Counted from the first letter of the stretch, positions 47,479 to 58,870 are shown. The stretch: DNA of 64,000 bases from Diphasiastrum complanatum (GCA_029204225.1 CM055104.1:52506294-52570293), one strand, 5' to 3'. Numbers and translations: made by a program. The notes: a model not told the origin generated them from the sequence alone.

Positions 47479-47684
47479 CTTTTCACAACAACTCAGAAGT
47501 ATTGTAAAAATCTATCCCACTCAACAGATTTTCAATCTGTCTGATACTGCCTTGGCCTTTTTTATGCCTTCGGGACTCTACTTTTCACAACAACTAGGAA
47601 GTGTTGTAAAAATCTCCCCACTCAACAGATTTTCAATCTATCTGATGCTGCCCTAGCCTTTTTGATGCCTCCGAAACTGTGTCT
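47479..47684 (+). repeat. 102-bp tandem duplication in inner copia leader
   Basis: Two copies sharing CTTTTCACAACAACT, CCCACTCAACAGATTTTCAA and CTGCC(T/C)TGGCCTTTTT-like segments, offset by 102 bp. Confidence 0.85.
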
Positions 47685-47855
47685 TCGTTCCCCACTGATG
47701 ATTATGATCTCCAAACCTACAAAATAAACCAAAGAAGAATTTCTTCCTGTCGTTTTTGTTTCTCCAAGCTTTCACCTCCCGTGAAGGACTTTCTCACTTC
47801 ATTGCGGAGCCTGTGACAAGCTGTATCCACTGAGCAGGCACGCAAGACTATCGCT

Positions 47856-47867
47856 GCTCTGATACCA
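47856..47867 (-). other. Primer binding site (tRNA-Met) of inner copia
   Basis: GCTCTGATACCA on plus is TGGTATCAGAGC on minus, the standard copia primer site. It directly abuts the LTR at 47868. Confidence 0.95.
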
Positions 47868-48066
47868 TGTCAACAATCAGATATGCAACATCAAGCATTC
47901 ACCACAAGAAGGCGGAAGAAGAACACACACAGGGACGCTATCACACTACAGCATACTGAATGTAAAATGTACAAATAAACCTTGAACCCTTGATAGAGAG
48001 AGAAGACCTACGAGTAGACTAATAGACTACCCTAAGACTAATGACAGCTGGTCACAGCTGTCAACA
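47868..48066 (-). mobile_element. 5' LTR of inner copia (about 199 bp)
   Basis: It runs TGTCAACAATC to CAGCTGTCAACA, with TG/CA ends on both strands and the primer site alongside. It is a short LTR, as in many small copia families. Confidence 0.9.
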
Positions 48067-49105
48067 TTAATGTACCTCGTAAACAGTAACAATGAAGTTT
48101 ATCATTGATTTCTAACATGAACATGAGGATACATCTCGAAATACTACTACTCAACTCAAGAGACAGGTTGGAGAGGTAGAGACAAACCTTTTGGTGCAAG
48201 AAGGATTGAAGTTGCAGGTGACAAATGCAAGAAGAAGGATGTACCGTGGGGTACATTTTCACCAGGAAGCCGATCACCTGACAGGAAGCTCCCTAAGTGG
48301 TTTGAGAGATTGTTGGAGAGCCGCGACATGGATGACTTTCCAGGATCATCTAGCCAGGGAGAGCTACGAAGACCAACAAGAGAGAAGACACAGCCTGAAA
48401 GGTATGAAGCAAATTATGCTCTCTTATCTAGCATTATTCAAAGCAAAGAACCTTCGACTTATGGTGAAGCGAAGGATGATGACATTTGGGTCAAGGCCAT
48501 GGGAGATGAGATGGAATCAATTGCTAAGCATAGCACATGGGACTTAGTAGAACCACCAGTTGGCAAAAAACCCATTGGTTGCAAATGGGTATACAGGACT
48601 AAGTACCATGCAGATGGAAGTATAGCAAAGCACAAGGCAAGATTAGTGATCAGTGGGTATGCACAAAGTAAAGGCATCGACTATAAGGAGACCTTTGCGC
48701 CGGTATGTAAGTGGAATACTCTACGTCTACTTGTTGCTTTAGCTTCACATTTTGGTTGGCCTTTGCATCAGATGGATGTGATGCTTTTCTAAATGGTGAG
48801 TTAGAAGAAGAGATGTTCATGGATCTGCCTGAAGGCTTTGTAGCGAAAGGACAGGAGAATAAAGTATGTCACTTGAATTTTAAACATGCACCACGTGCAT
48901 GGTATAACATGATTGATGCCTACTTTCGTTCAAAGGGGATGGTGAGAACACATTCTGATCCAAATCTGTATGTCTTATGCTTTGATGGTATGGTTGCTTT
49001 GATTGCTCTTTATGTTGATGACTTGATTATTATGGAAAATAATCAAGGGATGATAGACATGATCAAGAAAGACCTCATGGAACAATTCGGAATGACAGTC
49101 ACCTC
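48067..49105 (+). mobile_element. Copia RT, plus strand (outer copia)
   Basis: After a short linker the plus strand encodes the RT start (DDDIWVKAMGDEMESIAK, VGKKPIGCKWVYRTKYHADG), RT core (ASHFGWPLHQMDV, EEEMFMDLPEGFV) and the ALYVDDLII motif near 49005-49030. It is broken in a few places. Confidence 0.9.
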
Positions 49106-49446
49106 CCCAATCCGCATCCACATAGCCACACCACTCAGGTAAACCCTCATGCTTCCTGTAATTCAAGCCATAATCTGAAGTGCCTTTTACATAACGCAAA
49201 CTGCGCTTAGCTACCTTCCAATGCGTTTTCGTAGGTGTTGTCATAAACTGACTTACAATACCAACATCATAGCATAAATCTGGTCTAGTCATGGTAAGGT
49301 AAATCAAGCTCCCTACTAACTGCCTATACAGCGTAGCATCAAATGATTGTGACTCATCAAGCTTAGAAAGCTTTTTACCTGGTTCAATAGGAGTATTCAC
49401 TGGTTTGCAATCCTGCAACCTAAACCTGTGCAACAAATCGTAGCAC
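49106..49446 (-). mobile_element. Copia RT/RNase H piece on the opposite strand
   Basis: The minus strand reads RLQDCKPVNTPIEPGKKLSK, LYRQLVGSLIYLTMTRPDL and CGYVDADWGGD, the segment between RT and RNase H. It lies between plus-strand copia pieces on both sides. Confidence 0.9.
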
Positions 49447-49858
49447 AGGGTATGTATTCTAGTTTTGTGACAATTGTTTTTCTTGGTCTAGTAAGAAGCA
49501 AAGTACAATTGCTCTATCCACCACAAAAGCAGAGTATAAGGCAATGTGTAGTGCAGCACAAGAAGCTATATGGTTGAGACAAATCTTGGAAGAAGTTGGC
49601 ATGAAGCAGAAAAATCCCACAACTTTATATAGAGATAGTCAAAGTGGCATTCAGCTAGCAAAGAATCCAGTGTTCCATGCGAGAACCAAACACATTGAGA
49701 TTCAGTATCACTTTATACGTGAGAGGCTGCTAAGTCGTGAAATTCATGTTGTTCATTGTAGGACGGAAGAACAATTAGCCGATATTTTCACTAAGCCACT
49801 TGTTGGAAAAAAGTTTGATAAGTTTAGATCAAAGCTTTCTATACTTAAAGTTTGTTGA
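49447..49858 (+). mobile_element. Copia RNase H, plus strand (outer copia)
   Basis: The plus strand reads the catalytic RNase H end: AMCSAAQEAIWLRQILEEVG, HARTKHIEIQYHFIRERLL and QLADIFTKPLVGKKF, ending with a stop at 49858. Confidence 0.9.
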
Positions 49859-49899
49859 CTTAAAAGCTATGTATATGACTGTATAAAAAGTAGACTCTA

Positions 49900-50165
49900 C
49901 TTTAAGGGAGAGAGTTAGAATTAAAGTAGAATCACTGTGCTACTGTACTGTGAGTCCTATCAGTCGATAGTGATCAGTTGGCCTCGCCACGAGGCAAGTC
50001 GACTGGACACACGTCCTGCCAACGACAACCTGGATCATGCATGGGTTGCCTGAGTGAACAACTATATGTACAATGTAATTTCATATACAGTTGCTATGAG
50101 AGCTTGTTGTGGAGAGTGTTTTATGTGTGTGTTATTGTGTAGCATGATCTGTGTTCCTGTTCGAA
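49900..50165 (+). mobile_element. Polypurine tract and probable 3' LTR of outer copia
   Basis: TTTAAGGGAGAGAG at 49900-49914 is the copia polypurine tract. The following about 250 bp, up to where gypsy RT resumes at about 50168, is the likely LTR. No partner copy was found upstream of the gag. Confidence 0.65.
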
Positions 50166-52235
50166 GCAAATTCTAAGTTTTTGGTCTCTGCAATGCCCTT
50201 AGCACCTTCCAACGTGTTGTGCAAGCTGCCTTTTCTCAGCAGATAGGCGATACCCTAGAGGTTTACTTGGACAATTTAGGTGCACATTCAGAAGAAACAC
50301 GCCATCTGTCTGTGCTTGAAATTTTTTTATCCAATGTCAATGCTTCGGCATCTCCCTTAATCCTGAAAAATGCCAGATTTGGGTAACACATGATATTGTG
50401 TTAGGACATATTATTTCCCAAAATGGCATTGCCACTGACTCCGAAAAGATCCTTATCATTCAAAATCTGCCGGAACCACGTACGATACACGAAGTTTACT
50501 CTTTCCTTGGCCATGCCAACTACTATCGATGCTCTATTTTTGATTTCGCTAACAAAGCACGCTTAATCTACAAAATAGTTGTAGTTCCCAAATGGACGGA
50601 TGAACAACGTGTCACATTTGATCAACTCAAAGAAGCCCTTACCAATGCACCTATACCTCGGGTTCCTGATTATTCTCATACCGATGCATCCAAGTATGTC
50701 ATTGGAGCAGTGCTCATCCAACCGGGAGAATTAAAAAATGATTACCAAATCCATTTTCTCAGTAGACAATTGACACCTACTGAAGTCAATTATACCACTA
50801 CTGAACGTGAAGCCTTGGCAATGGTATATGTAGTTTAGAAGTTTCGCCATTATCTTCTGGAAAAAGTTTTTGCATTCTTCAATGATCATCAAGCACTGTT
50901 GTATCTCATCAACAAGACTTGCACCACAAGCCGTATTACTAGATGGATCCTATTACTACGAGAATTTGAGTTTAGGATCGTGGTTTGTAAGGGAGTTTAA
51001 CATTTTCTAGCTGATCATCTGTCCCGAATCCCTAACCTTTCCACCCTTGATCAAGGCGTCAACGATGAATTACCAGATGCCATACTTTTTCAAGTTGACT
51101 CTACACCCGTATGGGCTAAGAAAATCATTAAATATATAACTTCAGGACAGATGGATCCTTCCTTGTCTAAACCTGAACAACGTGCGTTGGTCTTTAAAAC
51201 CAGTCTTATTCGTTGATTGTAGGACAACTCTACAAGTAAGGGTTAAATGGAATCATCCGATGTTGTCTTACTGAAGGTGAAATACCCTCTATAATTTCTC
51301 TCACTCATGAAGGTATTGGTATAGGCCATTTCTCTTCTGAATTGATTGTAAAGAAAATCCTTTTGTCCAACACTCTTCAAAGATACACACAATTATACAA
51401 AGCCCTATGATGTCTGCCAACGCACAAAACACTTTCAAAAGACTGACTACATGCCTTTGCACCCTGTAACCACTAATCAAGCTTTCCATAAATGGGGCAT
51501 TGATTATGTCGGACCCATTAGTCCTGCTGCTCGGCACACACAATCTCGTTACATCATAGTAGCTACGGACTATTGTACCAAATGGGCTGAAGCAAGAGCT
51601 GTTCGCAATGTTGACGCTCGTTCTACCGCAAAATTTCTTTACGAACAGGTTATAGTTCTTTTCCGCTGTCCTTTAGGACTTATCGGTGATAGGAGTACAC
51701 ATTTCCTTGACTCTATCATAACAGACACCAAAACCGTCGAATCCAGCCGATATGATTGGGAACTCAAACTTCATGCTGCTCTCCGGGCTTATCGCACCAC
51801 CCCGAAGAGAGCTACAAGCTTAACCCCTTTCCAGCTAGCATATGGCCAAGAAGTCGTTATGCCTGTAGAATTCCATATCCCCTCCCTTCGAGTGGCCTAT
51901 AATCTTGAGCTCGATAATCAACAGACTCTAGCAAATGGGTTATTCCATATGGAACAACTATGCGAAACATGACGGATCAACATCCATGCTCAACAAGTCC
52001 ACAAACGTCGACAAAAAGCATGGCATGATCGATCATTGAAACTTAGAAACTTCCAAGTTGGAGATAAGGTCCTGCATACCAGGCCAAAGCCTTTAAAGGC
52101 AAACTGAAATTTTTTGGCCAAGGTCCTTACGTCATTTAAAAAATCTTTGCCTTTGGATATGTACAACTCCAAACCCTTCAAGGTGATATCCTCGACACTG
52201 TGGTCAATGGGAGCAGACTGAGAAAGTACAATAAA
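50166..52235 (+). mobile_element. Gypsy element C: RT, RNase H, integrase, plus strand
   Basis: RT resumes as FGLCNA at about 50170, with VYLDNLGAHS near 50258-50290 and SLNPEKCQIWVTH near 50355-50390. RNase H follows (HTDASKYVIGAVLIQPG), then integrase (FHKWGIDYVGPISPAARHTQ near 51480-51540, YGQEVVMPVEFHIPSLRV). The architecture matches element A, with clear but not close sequence similarity. It is broken in about half a dozen or more places. Confidence 0.9.
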
Positions 52236-52860
52236 CCTTGTTTTTATCTTGATATGTATTAGTTGCTTTCTTTTCTACTGTTCTTATTTACTTTTCTTTA
52301 CTGCCTATCTGCCATTTCGACAAATTTTTTGTTGTGCTTTCTTGTTCACACCATCAAGATACTATCAGATCAAGTTCATACAAACAGTCTTTCTCTAAGA
52401 AAACCACAAAAGTCATTATTTTCAGAAGATTTGTCTCACACCATCTCAGATAGAATTCGCCTAACCCCTTTTTTACGGTGCACGATTCATCTTTAGACTC
52501 CATGAATTCTGACTCACAAACAAACTTTTCATAAATAGAAAAAGTTAGGTTTTTGCATCAGATACTGACTTTCATAATTCACAGACAATTCGTTGAAACT
52601 TAGAAAAATTCCTATGATTTTCTTGTCACCTCCGCGAATTCTAATCAGAACATTTTTGTACTGTCAATCATTTTTTTCTATTTTGAGACACAAAAATCAC
52701 GCCGGCCCACAAACACTGCCTCAAAATTCATGACCATCATTACGAAATCGTGGACACTGAGGACGATTTGTGGGTGGAGTTGCAAATTCCTAACCAAAAA
52801 AGTCTATATATAGACCTAAACCCTTCTCTCTACGAATTCATTTTAGATTCTTGCTCTTGA
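52236..52860 (+). other. Spacer after integrase, gypsy element C
   Basis: AT-rich sequence with CGAATTCTAAT words; it corresponds in place to 2341-2738 of element A. No domain is seen. Unlike element A, I see no 25-bp repeat array here. Confidence 0.5.
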
Positions 52861-54160
52861 GTTCATGCCAGAATTTTTCAGAATTCTCAAACTTACTCTC
52901 AACACGGGCTTTGATTCCACACTTCCACAAAAGCCCTCACCTATACAAATATCCACTCTACTTGACTCTACAATCCATGTAGATGATTTCATCTTACAAT
53001 TACTAACAGGAATTCTAGCAACCACTGTCACCACTAACCCACTTCTCCGCCACGCAGTATATCCCCACCTCTTTCACCTATCATCCCTCAATCACCTCCA
53101 CTTGCCTTTCATTCATCTCCGTCTACCCATGTTCATGATTTTCTACACTTTATCCCAATGCCATATCCTAACTATACACGCACCCTCCCTGACATTAGCC
53201 CTGGGGGCAGTTACTCCTTGCAGACCAAAAAGCGATATGGTTGGTAAATGAGCTCCAATATAATCTATTCGACACCCTAGGGGGACAATATACCATGTGG
53301 CAATTCGACGATGGCGCTATGGCGGACCTTCAAAAAGAAAAAGCAAGGCTGAAAGTGAAAAACAAACAACAGTAGCTGCAAATCCAAAATCTCACAACTT
53401 ATAATCAACAACAACATCAGATGTTCATCCTGCTCCAAAACCAGCTCCAACTGAAGGTATCCAACATGCAGAATACCATCGATAACATCAAAGCAGAAAG
53501 GGATGAGGCCGTAGTAGATGCACAAGCCGCATGTTCCACTATGAAGAAACAGTTGGAATCGGTGGACTTTAATGACTTCGCACCACCAGCTATTATGAGG
53601 GAACTACCATTCCAGTGGTGGCTTATCAAACGTTGGCCCAGAAGTTGAAAGCCATGACAGAGCATCACACAAAATTACAACAATTCTACATTGCTTTTGT
53701 CCAGGTCCTAAACCAGCACATTGCCTCCCTAAAAGAATGGTTAAAGGAAGCTGCCCAGTCAACGCCGTCTATTCATGCAGAGCACGCCTAGTTCCATGAT
53801 TCCGAGCACCACTTTGAAGTACTAGATGGTGGAGATGGAGCAGAATTCCAACAGCCTCCTCCTGCTACTCAAGGCTCCTCCTTTCAAGGCCAACCCCTGG
53901 GGCAAGGAGCTAAAGCACCAACCAATCCATCAGGCTCTGGTGGTACCAACTCTCAACATTATCTTTTTTCTTCTACCGCTTCTAACCCTCTCGACACCAC
54001 TAACCCCCCATTTATTCAACGCCAATTTTCCTTTGAACCACAAAGAATTGCTGAAGCTAACCCTTTCCCTCTCCTCTCTCTTGAACCTGATCCCCAAATT
54101 CAGCATGAGATTGCCTCTGAAGCACCAACCATCTGGCACATAATCACACCCATAGAATCA
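52861..54160 (+). mobile_element. Extra 3' coding region of gypsy element C, first part with coiled coil
   Basis: Open pieces at 52865-53251 and 53421-53648. The latter (LLQNQLQLKVSNMQNTIDNI, KAERDEAVVDAQAACSTMKK) is a coiled-coil candidate and lies in the same place as the coiled-coil part of element A. The stretch 53826-54143 is proline- and serine-rich. I do not recognise a known protein. It is broken in a few places. Confidence 0.6.
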
Positions 54161-54169
54161 AACAAGGAG

Positions 54170-54634
54170 TTGCGTGCCTCTCAAGAGTTTGCCAAGAAAT
54201 ATCCAACGACAAAGGAGCGAGATGGCTACATATTGCCAGATTTGGACCAGTGTCAAACACATAAAGAAGCAGTCAAACTCCTGGATCCACAACCTCTCTG
54301 GAGCCATCAGTTCTTCCTACAAAGCAAGACCTCGATGGCACGGTATATCGAAGCACCTTCCTGTATGCGCACAAATTCTTATTACTATCTAGTAGCGAGG
54401 CGAGAACCGTTTCCTACCACCAAGGTCAAAAATAGGATATTTTGGCCCAAGCTCACAGGCGTTGATACCGACAACTTAGCCAAAGACATGGTCACCAACT
54501 GTCGTGTATTATACCAGAAGCACCATGGCAACCCTGATCGCGACGTCAGATATTTTGCGGACAATTGCGGCCTGGTAGCATCTGGCAGAACTAAAGGGTT
54601 TTTGGGATTGAGGGCTACTCCCAATAGCCCTTGA
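54170..54634 (+). CDS. C-terminal-type extra ORF of gypsy element C
   Basis: A 154-codon frame. It shares an ordered set of motifs with 4836-5363 of element A: FAKKYP, PDLDQCQ, DPQPLW, ARYIEAPSCMR, YYYLVARREPFP and FWPKL. This marks a domain carried downstream of integrase in both elements. There is no signal peptide or membrane segment. Further short frames up to 54934 (LQSIGYVPL region, then RQQQSRLQEAHKVQEEKA) lead to the polypurine run GGGAGGGGGATAA before the LTR. Confidence 0.6.
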   Translation: MRASQEFAKKYPTTKERDGYILPDLDQCQTHKEAVKLLDPQPLWSHQFFLQSKTSMARYIEAPSCMRTNSYYYLVARREPFPTTKVKNRIFWPKLTGVDTDNLAKDMVTNCRVLYQKHHGNPDRDVRYFADNCGLVASGRTKGFLGLRATPNSP

Positions 54635-54946
54635 TATCAATAAACCACTGCGAACACAAGACAACCACATTAGCATAGCAAGGCTTTACTATCGCGCTGC
54701 ACGCACTTCAGCCCTGCACGTTGATATGGTGGAGCTATGGAAAACCTACAACTTTCTATAGGGTATGTTCCATTATTACAAACCAATGCCCTTCCTAGAC
54801 AACTACGGTGGCAAATGATGGAGGGCATCGACACCACAATCTACCACTCTCGACAGCAACAGTCTCGCCTCCAAGAAGCACATAAGGTCCAAGAAGAAAA
54901 GGCTTCGATTGGTGTGGGACCACTAATCCAATAGGGAGGGGGATAA

Positions 54947-55770
54947 TGTTAGCATCTGTACTAACACAGAAAAAAATAAAAAAGAGAGAAATAAAACTCC
55001 GTGGCATGTGTTTTGTAAGCCCACGTACGAGTGTCTGATAATAAACTTTCACCATGGCATGTGTTTGTAAGCCCATGAGTAGAAGCTTAAAAAATAATAA
55101 AATAGCTTAAATCTAGATTTAGAGCTTAGACTTAGGAAACTTAAGATTAGAAATATTTTGTCTTAAGTTTTCCTAAGTTAAGAAACTTTGAAGTTCTAAA
55201 TCCTAAGCTAGAAGTTCTCGAAAGGCTAGAAATAGATTAGTCCCATAAGTTAGTGGATACTTATGGAAGACCCTCCTTGCCATAAAAGGAGAGGTATTTG
55301 CCTTGTAAATAACACTTTTGAGATTAAGCTATCAAGTTCTCTATTTTTGAGATTATCTCTCTATTTTATTTGTGTTCCCTTTGGGAAGGTGCATAGCTTG
55401 AGGGAAGGTGCTCGGGCCTCCTCTTGCCTCCTTCTCATTGGTTTGTATTGTGGCATGTATTTTGTTGATTGATTATTGGTTAGCCGCACTCTTCCATTCT
55501 AATTCCCTTTGGGTGTTAATCTAGGATTTAGTTTAATCACCTTGCTAGTTGGATAAGCCTTAGTAAGCTTTTGTATTTTGTCATCCTAGTTAGTTTCATT
55601 TCTATTTCGAGCACTAGTTGGGTAAGCCTTAGTGCTTTCATCATTGTTTTTTATTTTCGCACTCCGTTTGAAGCTTGGTAGAAACTTAGAAAGTGGACGA
55701 TCCTATCTATACTTCACCACATCGTGAGTAGATCTAGCCAAACATTCGCAAATCAGATTTACTTCCAACA
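54947..55770 (+). mobile_element. 3' LTR of gypsy element C (about 824 bp)
   Basis: It runs TGTTAGCATC to ACTTCCAACA and matches the LTRs of elements B and E. It follows the polypurine run. Within its first 130 bp is a direct repeat of CATGGCATGTGTTT(T)GTAAGCCCA. A CATAAAAGG TATA-like word lies near 55282. Confidence 0.9.
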
Positions 55771-57183
55771 CTAGATTAGTTATCAAGTGCATAAAGGTCA
55801 AAAGGATAGATCCCAAAATTGCTTAATCATGCATGCATTGGGGCAAATAAACAAATTTAAAAAATCCCAAATTAAAGTCCCAAACCTTAGCTTGAACAAG
55901 ACCCTCTTCACGGCTCCTTCAGCCGCCAGCCATACATCGTTCATTCAGAAGCTCTCCTTCGAGAACCTCACTCCTTCGTCAGGTGAATAAACAGGGAGGT
56001 GCACCCCGCTTGCCATCAATGTGCCTACTCTTTCCCACGATTTGCAATAGGTTACAACTGCTTTCATGACAAAAAAAAGGATCCAACAGCTGATACAACT
56101 GTTCTTGCTCATCTACCTGCTCGTGTATTCATCAATACTTCAACTTTTCAATCATCTCACTGGCACCCAAAAAAGGTGAGTAAACCCGCCTTTGAACTGC
56201 TGGTATTCTTTTGCAGAAACTCAACTTCAGATCTTCAGAACTAAATCTCATTCATGCATCAATCCCAGAAGGCAATGATTGAAATGTCCAACGATGAATA
56301 CCGGCAGAATACTGGCAAGTTCCAAAAACTTTTCATGAAGAACAGCGTTCTGCCACCTGAAGGACCCAAGTGTGAGTTCGAAGAAGCAAAAACAGGGTTC
56401 TGGAGCTTCTATCACTAGAGGTAGCCTTGTGAGTAAATCACTGGCATGCACAAGTATCTCTGGACTGCAAAACCACTATCCAAGCTTCCCTCCATACCTC
56501 CAAGAGTCCAAGATGACTACAAAGAAAAGCAGAGATTACTGAGAAATTAACAGGGAACAAATGTTCCATCACTCCCAAAGAGTGAAGCTCTCTCTCCTCT
56601 CACTGCTGATTCATAGCTACAGTTAGAAGATTTCCATGAATGCAATTCTCTTCAATGTTCTAAGTTTGGGTGAGTCAAAAGAAGACCACTTTTACATAAC
56701 TATCCTCCTCCACATGCAACAACTAGTTTCATGAAACAACACCACTAAAAGTTTATTCCAACCGGACAACTTGATCTCAATCAATCGGTCAATAAACCCA
56801 ATTAGTTGTGCATGGAACCAATTCCTAAAGAACATTGCGTAACATTGCAACTATCTCATCCTTCAATAGTATGAAATCCAAGCATGGAGATACAGGATTT
56901 GCACATGCAAAACATTCTACATCCAACAGGAGTTCTCAAAAGAATCAAGCAATTGGTAATGAATCAAACACTAATTAGAAGCAATATTCACAAAATATCA
57001 AACTAGTGAAAAAGCACTCTACCGCCTCTTTTGCCGAACATGCCTCACTCCCAAATTAGTGAATTCAAAACCGATTCCCCTTGAGAACTTAGCACTCCAA
57101 ACCGGGAAGCAAGTCTAAGTGCTTTCACTTTCCAATCCGATGTAAAGCTTGTCTCCACCTATCAAAGACCATATCTTAGTCGA
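55771..57183. other. No gene recognised; probable leader of a minus-strand LTR element
   Basis: There are several short frames but no domain that I know. The upper part lies just below a tRNA-Met primer site on minus, so it is probably a copia-like leader or internal remnant. Confidence 0.4.
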
Positions 57184-57196
57184 GCTCTGATACCAA
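57184..57196 (-). other. Primer binding site (tRNA-Met) on minus
   Basis: GCTCTGATACCAA on plus is TTGGTATCAGAGC on minus, the copia-type primer site. It is directly next to an LTR edge beginning TGTAAAGACC. Confidence 0.9.
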
Positions 57197-57745
57197 TGTA
57201 AAGACCACTAGGGAAAACCCCTAAGACGAACACAACAAGAGACATATAGGAGTAAAACCACCCAACCAAACCTATATCAATCATGGATCTAGCCCTCGAG
57301 CCATGCCATGTGAAAGCAAGAGGAGAAGAGAGCAACTGGTAACCTAAACCCAATTTGTCGATGGGAGAATCACTACCCCAATATATAGAGAGTAGATTCC
57401 AGTGCATGAACCCATGCAGTCCAACTATAAATAGGTCACATCTCTTCATGTAGTCCTCCTGCTTATCCATCACACATACATGCACTACTCCATGTGTCTG
57501 GGTCCTCTCAAGGTTATTAGCACAAATAGGCCTCGACATGGAATTAAATTTTGGTGTGACCAATAAACTCAAACACCAAAGGGCTTGTCTACCATATTAG
57601 GACTATTCCATGTGCTTAGCTAAATATGGCAGTAACATATAGGTAATCAAACTGCTAACAGTGACACAATCTATTTTGATAGTCACGTCATAGCCAACGA
57701 CATCACTTTCCTAGCAATAGACATAAATCCAAGAGGAGATGACAC
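57197..57745 (-). mobile_element. LTR next to tRNA-Met primer site, minus strand
   Basis: The lower edge is fixed at 57197 (TGTAAAGACCACTAGG). The upper edge is not found and is given as just below the next primer-like site. The content is AT-rich and non-coding. Confidence 0.55.
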
Positions 57746-57747
57746 GT

Positions 57748-58050
57748 CTCTCGGCAGACGCACCAATGTTGGAAGAAATTAGGACGCGGAAAGCCTAGGA
57801 ATTACCTCAAAGAACTCATTATCTATCTTATAGATCCCAATGGTTCGATCAATGAGTGTCACTCACTGCCGAACAGATAGATCAGCGCCTTGCAAAGCAA
57901 CAAGACACTCAGAGGCCTCATTCATTGGGCTTGGAGTCAATTAACGGCAAGGGCAAGACACGAACTTAAACAACATGTACACACATCTCACTTGTTCAGA
58001 GGTTAAGAAGTTCATGCATCAAAAGTATCGTACATAGATTTCATTATTCA
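57748..58050 (-). mobile_element. Second LTR edge with gypsy-type primer site, minus strand
   Basis: On minus, TTGGTGCGTCTGCCGAGAG (57748-57766) follows an LTR end TTCCAACA at 57767. It resembles the TGGCGCCGTCTG type of primer site of Tat-like gypsy. The upper limit of this LTR is unknown. Confidence 0.5.
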
Positions 58051-58211
58051 TGTGTATGTAGGCCACTGTGATTCTCTCCATCTTAAAGAAGGTTTTCGAC
58101 TTGTATTTAGCCTAGCCTACTATTTAGGAAGGTCTATCAAGAAAGAGAAGCAGAGAATCTATCGACAATGGGCGAAAAGAGTTCGAGCTTTCATAGATGC
58201 TAATGCAGGCT

Positions 58212-58284
58212 TCCACATCTGCCCGGAATCGAACTCAGGTCTATTGCTTGGAAGACAATTTCATCCTTCACTATTGCTCTTCAA
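58212..58284 (-). pseudogene. tRNA-Gly(UCC)-like relic or SINE head
   Basis: The minus strand reads AAATTGTCTTCCAAGCAAT, a 5-bp anticodon stem with a CTTCCAA loop (anticodon UCC), then AGACCTGAGTTCGATTCCGG with a GTTCGATTC T-loop (B-box). This resembles the 3' two-thirds of plant cytosolic tRNA-Gly(UCC). The T-stem and acceptor stem pair poorly and the 5' third is weak. It is not a working tRNA. It may be a tRNA pseudogene or the head of a tRNA-derived SINE. Confidence 0.5.
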
Positions 58285-58315
58285 CATTTGGGCTCCTCAC
58301 CTAATACCCTTTCAA

Positions 58316-58515
58316 TGACTTCTACTTTTGGGATGGAAAATTTGCATGGAAATACGATGGTTTCCCCTTCCATAGCTTGTGTAGGACTATTTTAATTTGT
58401 TGGGTTAAATGCATGCACGATAACTTTGACAAAGAAGTCTCTTTTGAAGATGAACCGAATGATATAATAAATCAAGAAAACCTTGATGAACTTCTAAGAG
58501 TCCCTATAGTCTAAT
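58316..58515 (+). pseudogene. Unidentified open coding scrap
   Basis: A stop-free stretch of about 66 codons (DFYFWDGKFAWKYDGFPFHS, later FEDEPNDIINQENLDELLRV), ending in TAA, with no ATG at its head. The composition looks protein-like. It may be the end of a transposase or of a decayed gene. I do not recognise it. Confidence 0.35.
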
Positions 58516-58689
58516 TGTTGATGCTTTTAATTTGCCATCCCCAAAACATTGCTTAAACTTTGCCATATGCGCCTCCCTTTTTTTATTATTTTACATGCAT
58601 CTTACGGGATGTGGAAGGTGCATGTAAGAAAAAAATTACGGCAAAAAAGAAAGCAAAAAAAAAAGTGAAAAATAGTCTTCACGTGGAAG

Positions 58690-58870
58690 GTCACCTCCTC
58701 GGCCATTCTCATGTGGGAAGGGCCTCCCCGACAGAATGACCTCGGATGGTGACTTTGCCACTGCCCTCTGCCAAAGGCCCTTCCCCTATGGAATGGGCCT
58801 CAGAGGGTGACCTCCACCGCCCTCGACTGAAGGTCCTTCTCTGGTGGAATGTCCTCGGAGGGTGACGACG
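58690..58870 (+). repeat. GC-rich minisatellite, about 57-bp unit
   Basis: GAATG..CCTCGGAGGGTGAC recurs at 58734, 58791 and 58847, with a partial copy before it. The units contain AAGG(C/T)CCTTC. It lies about 300 bp upstream of the VID27-gene promoter. Confidence 0.75.

Larger units (their letters stand above)
45416..47855 (-). mobile_element. Copia gag, protease and start of integrase, minus strand (inner copia)
   Basis: From high to low: a leader (46990-47855) with two tandem duplications, gag (about 46985 down to 46222; HTLRMDDGATIADHILKIKE), protease (WYIDSGASKHMTSKKEW) and the integrase zinc finger start (LWHQRFGHISAQSLQIF, then CEGCILGKQ). It lies within the outer plus-strand copia. 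It is broken in a few places and its 3' half is not next to it. Confidence 0.9.

Noticed and set aside
55787-56244. Two adjacent plus-strand frames considered as a host gene
   Set aside because: No domain, no clear splice structure, and the position just below a minus-strand LTR primer site suggests element leader sequence.
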